Positions 1 to 8,000 of a DNA stretch of 13,465 nt are shown piece by piece. Location: contig CAYMPC010000029.1 of NCBI GenBank assembly GCA_964392465.1, positions 1-13,465 on the forward strand. Reading direction: 5' to 3'. The stretch comes from JAAXVZ01 sp964392465. GTDB lineage: Archaea > Nanobdellota > Nanobdellia > Woesearchaeales > GW2011-AR15. Under the pieces are notes generated by a model. It had not been told where the DNA came from. It saw nothing but the letters and a program-made list of their open reading frames with translations, and did no database searches. Each line of letters begins with the position of its first letter. The first letter of the stretch is position 1. The position numbers and the translations under genes are program-made.

Positions 1-39
1 TAAGACCCCATTCAGGCCCACCACATCGCCAAATTTCAT
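1..39 (-). CDS. possible 5' end of a minus-strand gene, truncated by the window edge
   Basis: On the minus strand an ATG at 39-37 opens a frame of 13 codons, reading MKFGDVVGLNGVL, that is still open at the window edge. A TATA-like stretch lies about 30-40 bases upstream (roughly 70-78), which fits the near-leaderless starts of other genes here. The first 30 bases are about 60% G+C by eye, clearly richer than the rest of the window. The fragment is too short to recognise a family. It would diverge from the CBS-domain gene at 165. It could equally be chance. Confidence 0.35.
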   Translation of the reverse strand, partial: MKFGDVVGLNGVL

Positions 40-164
40 TTGAATGTCAAATAATAATAATGTTTGTACTTTAAATAATTTATTGAAGTTACTTAATTAC
101 ACAATTATAAAACAGAAAATCTAGAAAGTTTTAAATAAGGAGAAAAATACCCATTTCTTAAAGG
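40..164. promoter_or_regulatory. divergent intergenic region with archaeal promoter elements
   Basis: This 125-base A+T-rich spacer separates the possible leftward gene from the rightward CBS gene. For the CBS gene, ttttaaata at 129-137, preceded by purine-rich gaaag that could act as a BRE, sits about 30 bases before the ATG at 165, predicting a transcript that starts only a few bases before the start codon. For the leftward frame, a TATA-like attatttaaa lies near 70-80 on the minus strand. No operator palindrome or riboswitch-like structure was seen. Confidence 0.5.
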
Positions 165-692
165 ATGGAAGAACTCAAAAAAAGAATGTCTAAAATTAAA
201 AGCAATGTTCGTGTAGGAGATATAATGTCAAAGGAAATTATCTCTTTGGACAAAAATAAAAGTGTTTTTGATGCTGTTTCTGTCATGGCTGAAAAATCAA
301 TTAGTACTATAATAATTGAAGAAGGTAAAAAAACAGCAGGCATTGTTACAGAGAGGGATCTTGTCAAAAAAGTTCTGTTAAATCAGAAAAACCTCAAAAA
401 AATAAAACTTTCAGAGATTATGACTCAAAACCCAAAGGAGATTCATCCAGCGTCGCCTATTTTAATTGCTGGGAATATGATGAAGAATAATAAAGTCAGA
501 AAATTAATTGTCGTTGATGAATCAGGAAAAGTAGTTGGGATTATTTCACAGACAGACATAATCAACAGTTTGAATAGAATATATGAAAATTACACATCAA
601 TGTTTGGCAATCCTTTGCTGTCTTTTTTAGTTGTTGCAGTTGTTCTAATCATGGTTGCGTTAAGTGTTGTATTAAGTATCTTGTTAAAGTAG
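165..692 (+). CDS. tandem CBS-domain protein with C-terminal membrane anchor
   Basis: A 175-residue protein. Two CBS modules are visible: the first at about residues 16-70 (VGDIMSKEIISLDKNKSV through AGIVTERDLVKKV) and the second at about 82-138 (LSEIMTQNPKEIHP through VGIISQTDIINSL). Tandem CBS pairs usually form a Bateman module that binds adenine nucleotides or SAM and acts as a sensor. Residues about 150-173 form one strongly hydrophobic helix ending in a lysine, so the CBS pair is probably held at the inner membrane face by a C-terminal tail. No enzyme or transporter domain is attached, so any partner is encoded elsewhere. The start at 165 is supported by a TATA-like box at 129-137; an in-frame ATG at 186 is a less likely alternative. 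It converges on ftsY with 20 bases between stop codons. The ligand cannot be told from sequence. Confidence 0.85.
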   Translation: MEELKKRMSKIKSNVRVGDIMSKEIISLDKNKSVFDAVSVMAEKSISTIIIEEGKKTAGIVTERDLVKKVLLNQKNLKKIKLSEIMTQNPKEIHPASPILIAGNMMKNNKVRKLIVVDESGKVVGIISQTDIINSLNRIYENYTSMFGNPLLSFLVVAVVLIMVALSVVLSILLK

Positions 693-712
693 TTATAAAA
701 TATTTAGAATAA

Positions 713-2044
713 TTAAAAACCTATCTGCGCTAATATTTTTTCTTTATTAAATTCAATCAAGTCATCATACCCCTGTCCCATTCCCAAAAAGAGAATTGGT
801 TTTCCTGTAACATAAGAAACAGATATTGCTGCTCCTCCTTTTTCATCTATATCTGCTTTAGAAAGTATGATACCATCAATTCCTGCTTTTTCATTAAATA
901 ATTTTACTTGTTCAACAACATCATTTCCTGCAATACTTTCTCCTATGAAAATTTTCATGTCAGGTTTTACAACTCTCATTACTTTATCTAATTCTGCCAT
1001 CAAATTAGTATTAGAATGCAACCTTCCCGCAGTATCAATTAAAACAATATCTTCCCCTTTTGCTCTTGCATGTTGAACTGTATCAAAAGCAACAGCAGCA
1101 GGATCGCTTCCATAATCATGTTTGATTAATTTTACTCCAAGTTTATTTGTGTGTTCTTCTAGTTGTTGTATTGCTGCAGCCCTGAAAGTATCACAAGCGC
1201 CAACAACACAAGTTAAATTGTTCTTTTTGAATAGATTAATTAGTTTTCCTATTGTTGTTGTTTTTCCAGACCCATTAATCCCTATTATTATAATTACATA
1301 AGGTTTCTTTGTTTTTACCCTTTTAATTAAATCAATCTTTTCTACATTGAATAATCCTTCTATAGATTCTTTTAAAGCACTAATAACTTTTTGCTCTAAC
1401 TGCCCTCTTGGCAGTTTTTTATCAACAAGTTCTTTTCTTAAATCCTTTTTTATTTTTTCAATAACCTCAACAGCAACATTATTTTCTAAAAGGCCAATCT
1501 CTAAATCCCAAAACAATTCTTCAAATTTGTTTTCAGATAAAGATACTTGGGTAAATGAATCAGAAATCTTTCCGAAAAAACCTTTTGGTTTTTCTTCTTC
1601 AGCTTTTTTCTCTTCTTTTGCTCCAAATAATTTTCCGAAGAAACCCGGCTTTTTATCTTCTTCTTTTTTCTCAATTATATTTTCTTTTTTTCTTTCTATA
1701 ATTTCAGGTTTTTCTTCTTCAACTTTTTTTATCACTTTTTCTTCATGAATTGTTTTATGCTCTTTAATTTCTTTTTTTATTTCTTCCTTTTTTTTCTCTA
1801 ACTGCTTTTTCTCTTCTCTCTGCTTCTCTTCTTTTGGTTTTTGTTCATGCTTTTTTTCTTTTTCTTGCTCTTTTGTTTCAGCTTTTTTTTCTTTAATTAT
1901 TCCTTTTTTAGCTGATTCTTTAATCTCTTTTTCTAAATCCTCTTTTTTTTCTTCAGGTTCTTCGACTACGTCAGCTTCTTTTTCAGCCTTTTTTGAAAAA
2001 GAGCCAATAGCTTCCTGTATTTTCTTTTTTAAAAACCCGAACAT
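713..2044 (-). CDS. ftsY: signal recognition particle receptor FtsY
   Basis: SRP receptor GTPase that docks SRP-ribosome complexes at the membrane. The 443 residues contain a Lys/Glu-rich linker (about 20-165), an N domain (about 165-240) and the GTPase G domain. Visible G-domain motifs are the P-loop GINGSGKTTT (255-264), DTFRAAA (285-291), DTAGR (337-341), SKAD (395-398, conservative for the usual TKAD), DEKGGAA and GMGQ (421-424), all intact. The N-terminus MFGFLKKKIQEAIG is a plausible amphipathic membrane-binding helix, and two related GFFGK motifs occur at 134-138 and 155-159. The acidic/basic linker is long for an archaeal FtsY. A TATA-like box at 2071-2079 implies a nearly leaderless mRNA. 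FtsY next to prefoldin alpha and aIF6 is a known archaeal arrangement. Identification is secure. Confidence 0.97.
   Translation of the reverse strand: MFGFLKKKIQEAIGSFSKKAEKEADVVEEPEEKKEDLEKEIKESAKKGIIKEKKAETKEQEKEKKHEQKPKEEKQREEKKQLEKKKEEIKKEIKEHKTIHEEKVIKKVEEEKPEIIERKKENIIEKKEEDKKPGFFGKLFGAKEEKKAEEEKPKGFFGKISDSFTQVSLSENKFEELFWDLEIGLLENNVAVEVIEKIKKDLRKELVDKKLPRGQLEQKVISALKESIEGLFNVEKIDLIKRVKTKKPYVIIIIGINGSGKTTTIGKLINLFKKNNLTCVVGACDTFRAAAIQQLEEHTNKLGVKLIKHDYGSDPAAVAFDTVQHARAKGEDIVLIDTAGRLHSNTNLMAELDKVMRVVKPDMKIFIGESIAGNDVVEQVKLFNEKAGIDGIILSKADIDEKGGAAISVSYVTGKPILFLGMGQGYDDLIEFNKEKILAQIGF
736..741 (+). terminator. possible oligo-T terminator for the CBS gene
   Basis: A run of six T on the plus strand, 44 bases after the CBS stop codon and inside the convergent ftsY 3' end. 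Archaeal RNA polymerase can stop at oligo-T without a hairpin. The run lies in coding DNA of very low GC content, so it may be coincidental. Confidence 0.2.
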
Positions 2045-2070
2045 ATTAAGGAATAAGAAGAAAAGTGTGG

Positions 2071-2079
2071 TTTATAAAT
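2071..2079 (-). promoter_or_regulatory. TATA-like box for ftsY
   Basis: Minus-strand atttataaa centred about 30 bases upstream of the ftsY ATG at 2044. With a start site about 26 bases downstream of the box, the leader would be only about 5 bases. Confidence 0.55.
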
Positions 2080-2097
2080 TTAATCACTTCTATTCTT

Positions 2098-2906
2098 TTA
2101 TCTTATCTGGAAAACATCAAAATATTGAGCAAAGTTTTCTGGTGAAGAAGGATCATATAAGCCAAGGTGAAACAAAGGGTTTCCCATTTTAAGTTGATCA
2201 AAACAAGATTTTAACTCTTGTCCAGTTTCATGATAAATAGCAATTTTAGTATTTCTTTTTAATCTAGGAATGACTGCATGTAACATTTCCTCATTTGCCC
2301 ATAGGTAATATAATGTTGTTACAGGAAAATATGCTTGTTCAGAAGAACAAGTTCGAAAGATCTCTAGGAATTNNNNNNNNNNGCTTGTTGCATGTCTTGA
2401 TATAAGAGAACTACGTTTTTTAAATTAGGCATTTCAGGAGAGGGCATAATAGCTTCTTCAAAGGATTGACTGACGATAGTGTTATTATCCCACTCAGTTT
2501 TAAGTTTGTCAAATACCCAATCGTATAATCTTTGGTTAAGTTCATATCCGTATACCATAGGTATTTCAAATAGTTTGTTAAACAAAAGTAAATTTCTTCC
2601 ATCTCCAAATCCTAATTCACAGACTTTTTTTATATTATCATATCCTTTTGTGTTAAATAAATATAATAGAGCAAGCGTAACAAAATCTATAGGGCCGGGT
2701 ATAAAAGGAGCAATAATATCTTTTCGTATAGGATTATCCTCATAAAAAGAATAACCTCTCTTCTTAAAATAAATCTCTTTTATTTTTGATAACTCTTCAT
2801 TTTTTTTAATATATTCTTCTCCAAAAAAAATAGCAATCTGGGTATCTAATTCTTCAAAAAAGTCATCTATAGAATCAATCTGTTTATTAAATAAATTAAC
2901 TACCAT
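2098..2906 (-). CDS. class I SAM-dependent methyltransferase, interrupted by an assembly gap
   Basis: The gene is split by ten N at 2373-2382. The first part (2906-2383, 174 codons) carries SAM motif I, CELGFGDGRN at residues 96-105, and an acidic end of strand 2, YGYELN (E122), followed by a strand with YQDM. The second part is open from the gap edge to the stop at 2098 and reads YFPVTTLYYLW, ANEEMLHAVIPRLK and TKIAIYHE, matching later strands of the Rossmann fold. So this is one gene, not two. The frames meet only if the true gap is 2 mod 3 in length, or if the contigs join at a shared 7-bp sequence, giving about 252 residues. The substrate is not recognisable; the D-to-Ylw spacing recalls DOT1-like or generic archaeal methyltransferases. 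A TATA-like box about 26 bases before the ATG gives it its own promoter between prefoldin and ftsY. Confidence 0.75.
2334..2351. repeat. short inverted repeat beside the gap
   Basis: cttgttc (2334-2340) and gaacaag (2345-2351) form a 7-bp perfect stem with a 4-base loop. It lies within the methyltransferase reading frame just before the scaffold gap. It could have stalled assembly, or it could be a contig-end artefact in which the sequence folds back on itself. Confidence 0.6.
2373..2382. other. scaffold gap (ten N)
   Basis: Ten undetermined bases inside the methyltransferase gene. An exact 10-N block is typical of a placeholder and not a measured length. The sequence gcttgtt occurs both shortly before it (2333-2339) and immediately after it (2383-2389). 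Confidence 0.98.
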
Positions 2907-2927
2907 TTAGTAGGTATTAATTAAGTT

Positions 2928-2936
2928 ATATATTAA
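2928..2936 (-). promoter_or_regulatory. TATA-like box for the methyltransferase gene
   Basis: Minus-strand sequence aatatataac centred about 26 bases before the ATG at 2906. This predicts transcription starting at or next to the start codon, a leaderless mRNA. Confidence 0.55.
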
Positions 2937-2959
2937 TTTTTTTACTTATTCTTAAATTC

Positions 2960-3364
2960 TCACTCAAACTCTTTCTGGATTTCTTCAATCCTGCTTATTA
3001 ATTTTTTTATCTGCACAATTAGTTTTTCTCTGTATTCTGTCATTTCATTTAATTGTCCGTCTAAAATTTCAATTACTTCTTTTGGTGTTTTTTCAACATT
3101 TACACCAGCACCAACATTTATCATCACTTTTTTTGTGTCCTTAATTGCTGCCTTAATGTATATCCCACTGCTTAAAGGAACCCTAAGCTCTTCCCCTTCT
3201 TTTAACTCTGAAAATTTATTTAATATTATCTTATTTGAATTCAAGTCAGACAATTGCTCATCTATATTCTCAATATTCGCATTTAATTTCTTTATTTCTT
3301 CATCAAGACTTTTCAGCTCAACATATAATTGCTGTTTTTTACTCATTTCTTTTTGTTCCGACAT
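2960..3364 (-). CDS. pfdA: prefoldin alpha subunit
   Basis: 134-residue subunit of the archaeal prefoldin chaperone, a hexamer of two alpha and four beta subunits that captures unfolded chains and passes them to the thermosome. The pattern is the family's: an N-terminal coiled coil (about 8-48), a central beta segment with VPLSSGIYIKAAI and KVMINVGAGVNVEKT (about 62-92), and a C-terminal coiled coil (about 95-134). The length is typical. The start at 3364 is favoured over the in-frame ATG at 3346 because a strong Shine-Dalgarno sequence, GGGAGGA at 3373-3379, is properly spaced from it. The gene therefore overlaps the end of prs by 26 bases in another frame, pointing to translational coupling. 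It is the last gene of the aIF6-prs-pfdA operon. Confidence 0.93.
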   Translation of the reverse strand: MSEQKEMSKKQQLYVELKSLDEEIKKLNANIENIDEQLSDLNSNKIILNKFSELKEGEELRVPLSSGIYIKAAIKDTKKVMINVGAGVNVEKTPKEVIEILDGQLNEMTEYREKLIVQIKKLISRIEEIQKEFE

Positions 3365-4313
3365 CTACTTTCTCCTCCCAGCTGAATAATTCCCCAAGCG
3401 ATTTTTTTGAGTGGATTCTTTCTATTACCTGTGCCATAATTCCAGTCAGGGAATATATCTTTATTTTGTCAATCATTTTTTCTTTTGGAATAGGTATTGT
3501 GTCTGTTAGAATAATCTCTTTAGCTTTGCATTTTTTAAGCTTTTCAATAGCGTCTTCACTCAAAACACCGTGAGTTGCACAAATATAAACCTCTTTTGCA
3601 CCTTTTTCCATAAGCGCATCTGCACCAGCAGAGATTGTCCCTCCAGTATCTATCATATCATCAAGCAAAACACAAGTTTTTCCTTTGACATCTCCTATTA
3701 CATTTACAACTTCTGCTTTATTATGATGGGGCCTTCTTTTGTCTATTATTGCTAAAGGACAGTTGATTAGTTTTGCAAATTTTCTTGTTTTTTTGACAAA
3801 CCCAGCATCAGATGCGACAGCAACTATATCTTTTAGACCTTTGTTTAAAATATGTTGTGCAAAAAGAGGATAAGCTTCAAAATGATCTACATTTATGTCA
3901 AAAAATCCAACAATCTGCGGGCTATGTAAATCAACTGTAATTACTCTGTATGCGCCTGCTTCTGTCAATAAATTTGCAACAAGTTTTGCAGTTATTGGCT
4001 CTCTGGAAGAGGCTCTTCTGTCTTGTCTGGCATAACCAAAATAGGGTATAACAACATTAATTTTATCTACTGATGATCTCTTTAAAGCATCAATCATAAT
4101 CAATAGTTCCATTAGATTTTCATTGACTGGTGCGCAAGTTGGCTGTATAATAAATACTTCTTCTCCTCTTACTACTTCTTTGCACTTTACATAAAACTCA
4201 GAATCAGCAAATCTTTTTATAATCATATCTGATTGTGGGAGCTTCAAATAATTACATATCTTTTTTGCAAATTCAGGGTGTGCAGTTCCTGAAAATATTT
4301 TTATATGTGACAT
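3339..4313 (-). CDS. prs: ribose-phosphate pyrophosphokinase (PRPP synthetase)
   Basis: Converts ribose 5-phosphate and ATP to PRPP and AMP, supplying purine, pyrimidine, histidine and NAD synthesis. The 324 residues show the class I hallmarks: PYFGYARQDRR (90-100, ATP binding), TVDLHSPQ (126-133), the flexible-loop DKRRP (191-195) and the PRPP loop LLDDMIDTGGT (216-226). The family-typical QIQGFF reads QIVGFF here. The body ends as expected near KKSLGELF (303-310); about 14 further residues, overlapping prefoldin alpha, are an extension. A strong Shine-Dalgarno sequence tgaggtgagg (4316-4325) sits before the ATG, and only 22 bases separate it from the aIF6 stop, so it is read from the aIF6 promoter. 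It occupies the place that ribosomal protein L18a has in the related cluster of many Euryarchaeota. Confidence 0.95.
   Translation of the reverse strand: MSHIKIFSGTAHPEFAKKICNYLKLPQSDMIIKRFADSEFYVKCKEVVRGEEVFIIQPTCAPVNENLMELLIMIDALKRSSVDKINVVIPYFGYARQDRRASSREPITAKLVANLLTEAGAYRVITVDLHSPQIVGFFDINVDHFEAYPLFAQHILNKGLKDIVAVASDAGFVKKTRKFAKLINCPLAIIDKRRPHHNKAEVVNVIGDVKGKTCVLLDDMIDTGGTISAGADALMEKGAKEVYICATHGVLSEDAIEKLKKCKAKEIILTDTIPIPKEKMIDKIKIYSLTGIMAQVIERIHSKKSLGELFSWEEKVDVGTKRNE
3373..3379 (-). promoter_or_regulatory. Shine-Dalgarno site deciding the prefoldin alpha start
   Basis: GGGAGGA on the minus strand, ending eight bases before the ATG at 3364 and lying inside the prs coding region. It supports the upstream of two possible ATG codons and thus the 26-base gene overlap. 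Confidence 0.7.
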
Positions 4314-4315
4314 TT

Positions 4316-4325
4316 CCTCACCTCA
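4316..4325 (-). promoter_or_regulatory. Shine-Dalgarno site of prs
   Basis: Minus-strand tgaggtgagg, containing an extended match to the 16S anti-Shine-Dalgarno sequence, two bases before the ATG at 4313, with the AGGTGA core about four bases away. It marks prs as an operon-internal gene, unlike the leaderless first genes. Confidence 0.65.
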
Positions 4326-4335
4326 CAATTATTTA

Positions 4336-5004
4336 TCATAAAAAACCAAGTGCTTCATCAGCATTTTGTATTTCAGGGCCTCCTGAAGAATCTCCTATTA
4401 TAAATCCATTGGAGTTGCATACAATCCCTGAGCTTATGTATGGAGAGCCAAAATTAACTGTGCCTGTAGTAATCTTTATTTTGAAATTATCTTTCAAGAA
4501 TTTTTTTTCAAAATCTTTTATATCAGAACTAACCAGCAAACCATGTTTATTTCCTTTTGCCAGAGAGCCAACAATATTAAATTCAGAAATTTTTCCTTTT
4601 TTTACAGATATATTTAGCTCTTTTTCAATCTGTTTTAGTACAGATTCACTATAATCTGGGTTTGCAACACATACTTTATTATTAATCAAAAGGTTGTTTC
4701 CTAATGCAGTCAATTCAGACTTAATTACTTTATAGTTTATTTTAAAATGATCCAACTGCCTTAATTCAGATTCGAACATTATTTCTGGAACTAAAAGGCA
4801 ATCCTCACTTCCTGATAAAAAAACGCCAAGAAGAGGAGTTCCAGCAGCATTGACTTCATATACAGGAACTTTTAATATCTCTTCAAATTCTTTTTTTAAC
4901 CTTTCTGAAAAACCATAGGGGACAAGACAATAACTGTCGTTAGCATAGCAAAACAACCCAATGTTTGGATTTTGATTATAATTAGCAGTTATTACATGAC
5001 TCAT
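4336..5004 (-). CDS. eif6: translation initiation factor 6 (aIF6)
   Basis: Archaeal eIF6 homologue, which binds the large ribosomal subunit at the L14e/L24e side and prevents premature subunit joining during ribosome maturation. The 222 residues match the family length and its five-fold repeated alpha-beta fold. Recognisable segments are NPNIGLFCYAND (12-23), AAGTPLLGVFLSG (53-65), LLVPEI (70-75), ELTALGNNLLINNKV (97-111), GSLAKGNKHGLLVS and a C-terminal TGTVNFGSPYISSGIVCN followed by the variable tail. A TATA-like box centred about 26 bases upstream makes this the leaderless first gene of an aIF6-prs-pfdA operon. The usual upstream neighbours L39e and L31e are not here; the helicase gene is instead. 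Confidence 0.95.
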   Translation of the reverse strand: MSHVITANYNQNPNIGLFCYANDSYCLVPYGFSERLKKEFEEILKVPVYEVNAAGTPLLGVFLSGSEDCLLVPEIMFESELRQLDHFKINYKVIKSELTALGNNLLINNKVCVANPDYSESVLKQIEKELNISVKKGKISEFNIVGSLAKGNKHGLLVSSDIKDFEKKFLKDNFKIKITTGTVNFGSPYISSGIVCNSNGFIIGDSSGGPEIQNADEALGFL

Positions 5005-5025
5005 AATCTAAAGAAAGAAAGGGTG

Positions 5026-5035
5026 TTTTATAAAG
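5026..5035 (-). promoter_or_regulatory. TATA-like box for the aIF6-prs-prefoldin operon
   Basis: Minus-strand ctttataaaa centred about 26 bases before the aIF6 ATG at 5004, predicting a leaderless transcript. It lies in the 52-base gap after the helicase stop codon. Confidence 0.6.
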
Positions 5036-5056
5036 ATATTGAGTCTTTTGTCTTTT

Positions 5057-8000
5057 TTATTCCAATTCATTTCTCACTTTCATAAAAAATTTTATTATCT
5101 CATTTTTCCAAATATAAGGAATAGCTCCTGAAAGAAGAGTTTCTAGATAATCCTTAAATTTCTTGCTGACATATTTTCTCTTCCCATTGATTATCTGCCT
5201 TCCTTCATAATACAAATCATCATCAAATCTTATTTTATTATATGCTTCTGTAAATTGCTTCATCAAAACACTTTGATAATCATTCTTCTCAATATATTTC
5301 AACACAAATTTCTTTAATTTTTCAGGAAAATTTTTTTTAATCTCTTCTATATATTTTTTAAATTCATCCATAATACTTTGATCTACTTCCTCTCCATCAA
5401 TCATTTTGACAATTGCTTCTTTTGCAAACATTGGAACTTTTTCAACATTCCAGGCCATCCTTTTCAGTTCTTCTCTTTTTTCCTCTTTCTCTTTTTCCTT
5501 TCCTTCTTCAGCAAGCCTCCATAGTTCATGATAGCTAAACGTTTCACTACTCTTTTCAGCTATTTGAGGGTTTTCTATTTTTTTCAAAACCTTTTCGTGC
5601 ATCCTTTTTAGAAATTCAATCTTATCTTCCATCTTAAAGATATCAGAATAGCCCTGGATTACAAGATGAAATGCAAAAGGACTTGGAAAGTCCTTGTATG
5701 TTTCAACAATCTTTATTTTATTATTTTCAGCTTCTTCTAAAATGTAAACAGCATTACTTATGTCCATCAAATCTTCAACAACTTCTCTCCTTGCTTCTTT
5801 AAGAATAGGGAAATCATCTGAAATTCTTTTTACAGCATTCAGCAAAAGCATGGAACTGACTTGCTGCTTTCCAACAGTTTTTGTGTGGCCCATATAATTT
5901 CTTAAAATCATTAATGCTCTTGTTGCGCAATGCCTGAATCTTCTTTTCAAAACTTCTGTTTTTTCCAAAGCGAGGAACATTATTTTATTAAGGTCTTTGC
6001 TTCTTATGTTTTTGAAAGCTTTTATTGCCTGCAGATTGCCTGTATAAGATAATAAAAAACCATTATCAGAAATAGTTATTTCAACATCTGTTTTTTGCTG
6101 TTTTGATATTGCAAAAGCCAATGCCCTTGATAATACATCATTTACTCTTCTTCCGTATAATGTATGAAAAACAACAAATTTGTTTCTTTCTTCTTTGAAA
6201 TGCTCAATAACTATCTTTTTATCATTTGGTATTTCAGAAAAAAGAAATTGCTCTCTAAAATATTCATATATAGAATTAGCTCCATATTTATCCACATACA
6301 AATAACTATTGATAAACTCCATAACTTCTTCTTTACTTTTCTTTGCTTTGAAATGCTCTTCAAGATATCTTCTGAATTTTTGGATATCCATAGCTAAATC
6401 AAAGCTTAAGGGAAGTGTTTCAGAGACCCAAGATGGGACAGTAGGCGGCCTTCCTGCACTTGTTCTTACGTATGCAACCATCCCTTTTGCATGGAGAAAT
6501 TCATATGTTTCTCCTCCTAAAACAAAAACATCACCTCTTTTTAATCTCTCTAAAAAGCCCTCATCTATTTTTCCAACAATTTCTTCCCCAAGTTTTACTG
6601 TTATAAAAGATTCATCTGGAATTGTTCCAATATTTGTCATGTAAAGCATCCTTGCTAATTTTCCCCTTCTTCCTACATTGCCAGTTTCTTTGTCTACCCA
6701 TATTTTAGCATATACATTCCTATCTTCAAGAGAAACATACTCACCTGCCAAATAATTAATTATAGAATCAAAATCCTCTCTGCTGAGAGTTTCAAAATTA
6801 TAACTTCTTTTGATAGTCTCAAATATTTTTTCTATATGATAAACATCTTCAATACTCATACCGAAAATCTGCTGTGCCAAAACATCAAGACAATTTTTTG
6901 GAATAAATATGTTGTCTATCTTTTTTTCAATAGCGCTTTTTAGTAAAACAGCGCACTCAACCAAATCATCTCTGTCTAAAACAATAATTCTCCCTTTTGA
7001 GGTATCATGCAGCTTATGTCCTGATCTGCCTATTCTTTGTAATCCTCTTGCAACTGACTTTGGGCTTCCCAATAAAATTACAAGATCAATATAACCAATA
7101 TCTATACCTAACTCTAAAGAAGTAGATGAAACAATACATTTCAGCTTTCCTTCTTTAAGCATATTCTCCATTCTAACTCTGTGGGAAGTTGCAAGAGAAC
7201 CATGATGGGCTCCAATCAAAGATCTTGAGTCTTTTTCTCCTAGTTTTTCAGTATAATGCTCTGGAAATTTGTCTTTAAGATAATGTACAACTCTTTCTGT
7301 TGCGCTTCTTGTGTTTGTAAAAATAAGAGTTGTTTTGTGATTCTGGATTAAGTCATCAATCATCTCATACATTCTTTCATGGACAAGTTCATGCGAGGTA
7401 TTGATAATATCAGGAACAGGACTTAAAACCTTCAAATCCATTTTTTTGATAAACTGGGCATCAACAATATTACACTGCCTAAACTTTCCGTTCTCTTTCC
7501 CAACGAGATATTTTGCTACTTCTTCTAAAGGGGAAACTGTTGCAGATAAGCCAATCCTAGTAAAGTTAGTTAGATTCTGCAGTCTTTCAAGGGAAAGAGA
7601 AAGATGGACTCCTCTTTTGCTGGATGCTACAGAATGAATCTCATCAACAACCACCCAGTCTATATTTTTCATAAGGTCTCTGAATTTTTTAGATGTTATT
7701 ACAATTGCAAAAGATTCAGGTGTAGTAATAAGAATATGAGGAGGATTTTTTAGCATGTTTGCTTTCTGGCTGGCAGTAGTATCTCCTGTTCTTACACCAA
7801 CTCTTATATCTATCTTCTTTTTTTGCTCCTTTGCTATTTTTTCTATTGCACCTAAAGGATCCATAAGATTTAATTTTATATCTCTAGATAGAGCTTTTAA
7901 AGGACTAATATAAACACAATAAACCCTATTCTCAAGTTTTCCTATATCTGCTAATAACGTCAATTCATTTAGGATAGAAGTAAATGCAGTTAAGGTCTTC

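Noticed and set aside
165..692. CBS protein as an IMP dehydrogenase or chloride-channel fragment
   Set aside because: No catalytic or channel domain is present; the protein is complete as a CBS pair followed by a single C-terminal helix.
1347..1748. Plus-strand open frame opposite ftsY
   Set aside because: It is rich in Ser and Phe, as expected from the complement of Lys/Glu codons, and overlaps a well-identified gene.
1550..2000. Long pyrimidine-rich tract as a DNA repeat or regulatory tract
   Set aside because: It is the complement of Lys/Glu codons in the FtsY linker and is irregular at the DNA level.
2334..2351. Inverted repeat as a transcription terminator or operator
   Set aside because: It lies inside the methyltransferase coding region beside a scaffold gap, with no T run after it; an assembly effect is more likely.
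2364..2906. Two separate genes or a pseudogene either side of the N block
   Set aside because: The stop next to the gap depends on the arbitrary ten-N length. The second part is open all the way from the gap edge and continues the methyltransferase fold, so one interrupted gene is the better reading.
6164..6644. Plus-strand open frames opposite the helicase gene
   Set aside because: They have no recognisable domains or promoter and lie wholly within conserved Lhr coding sequence.
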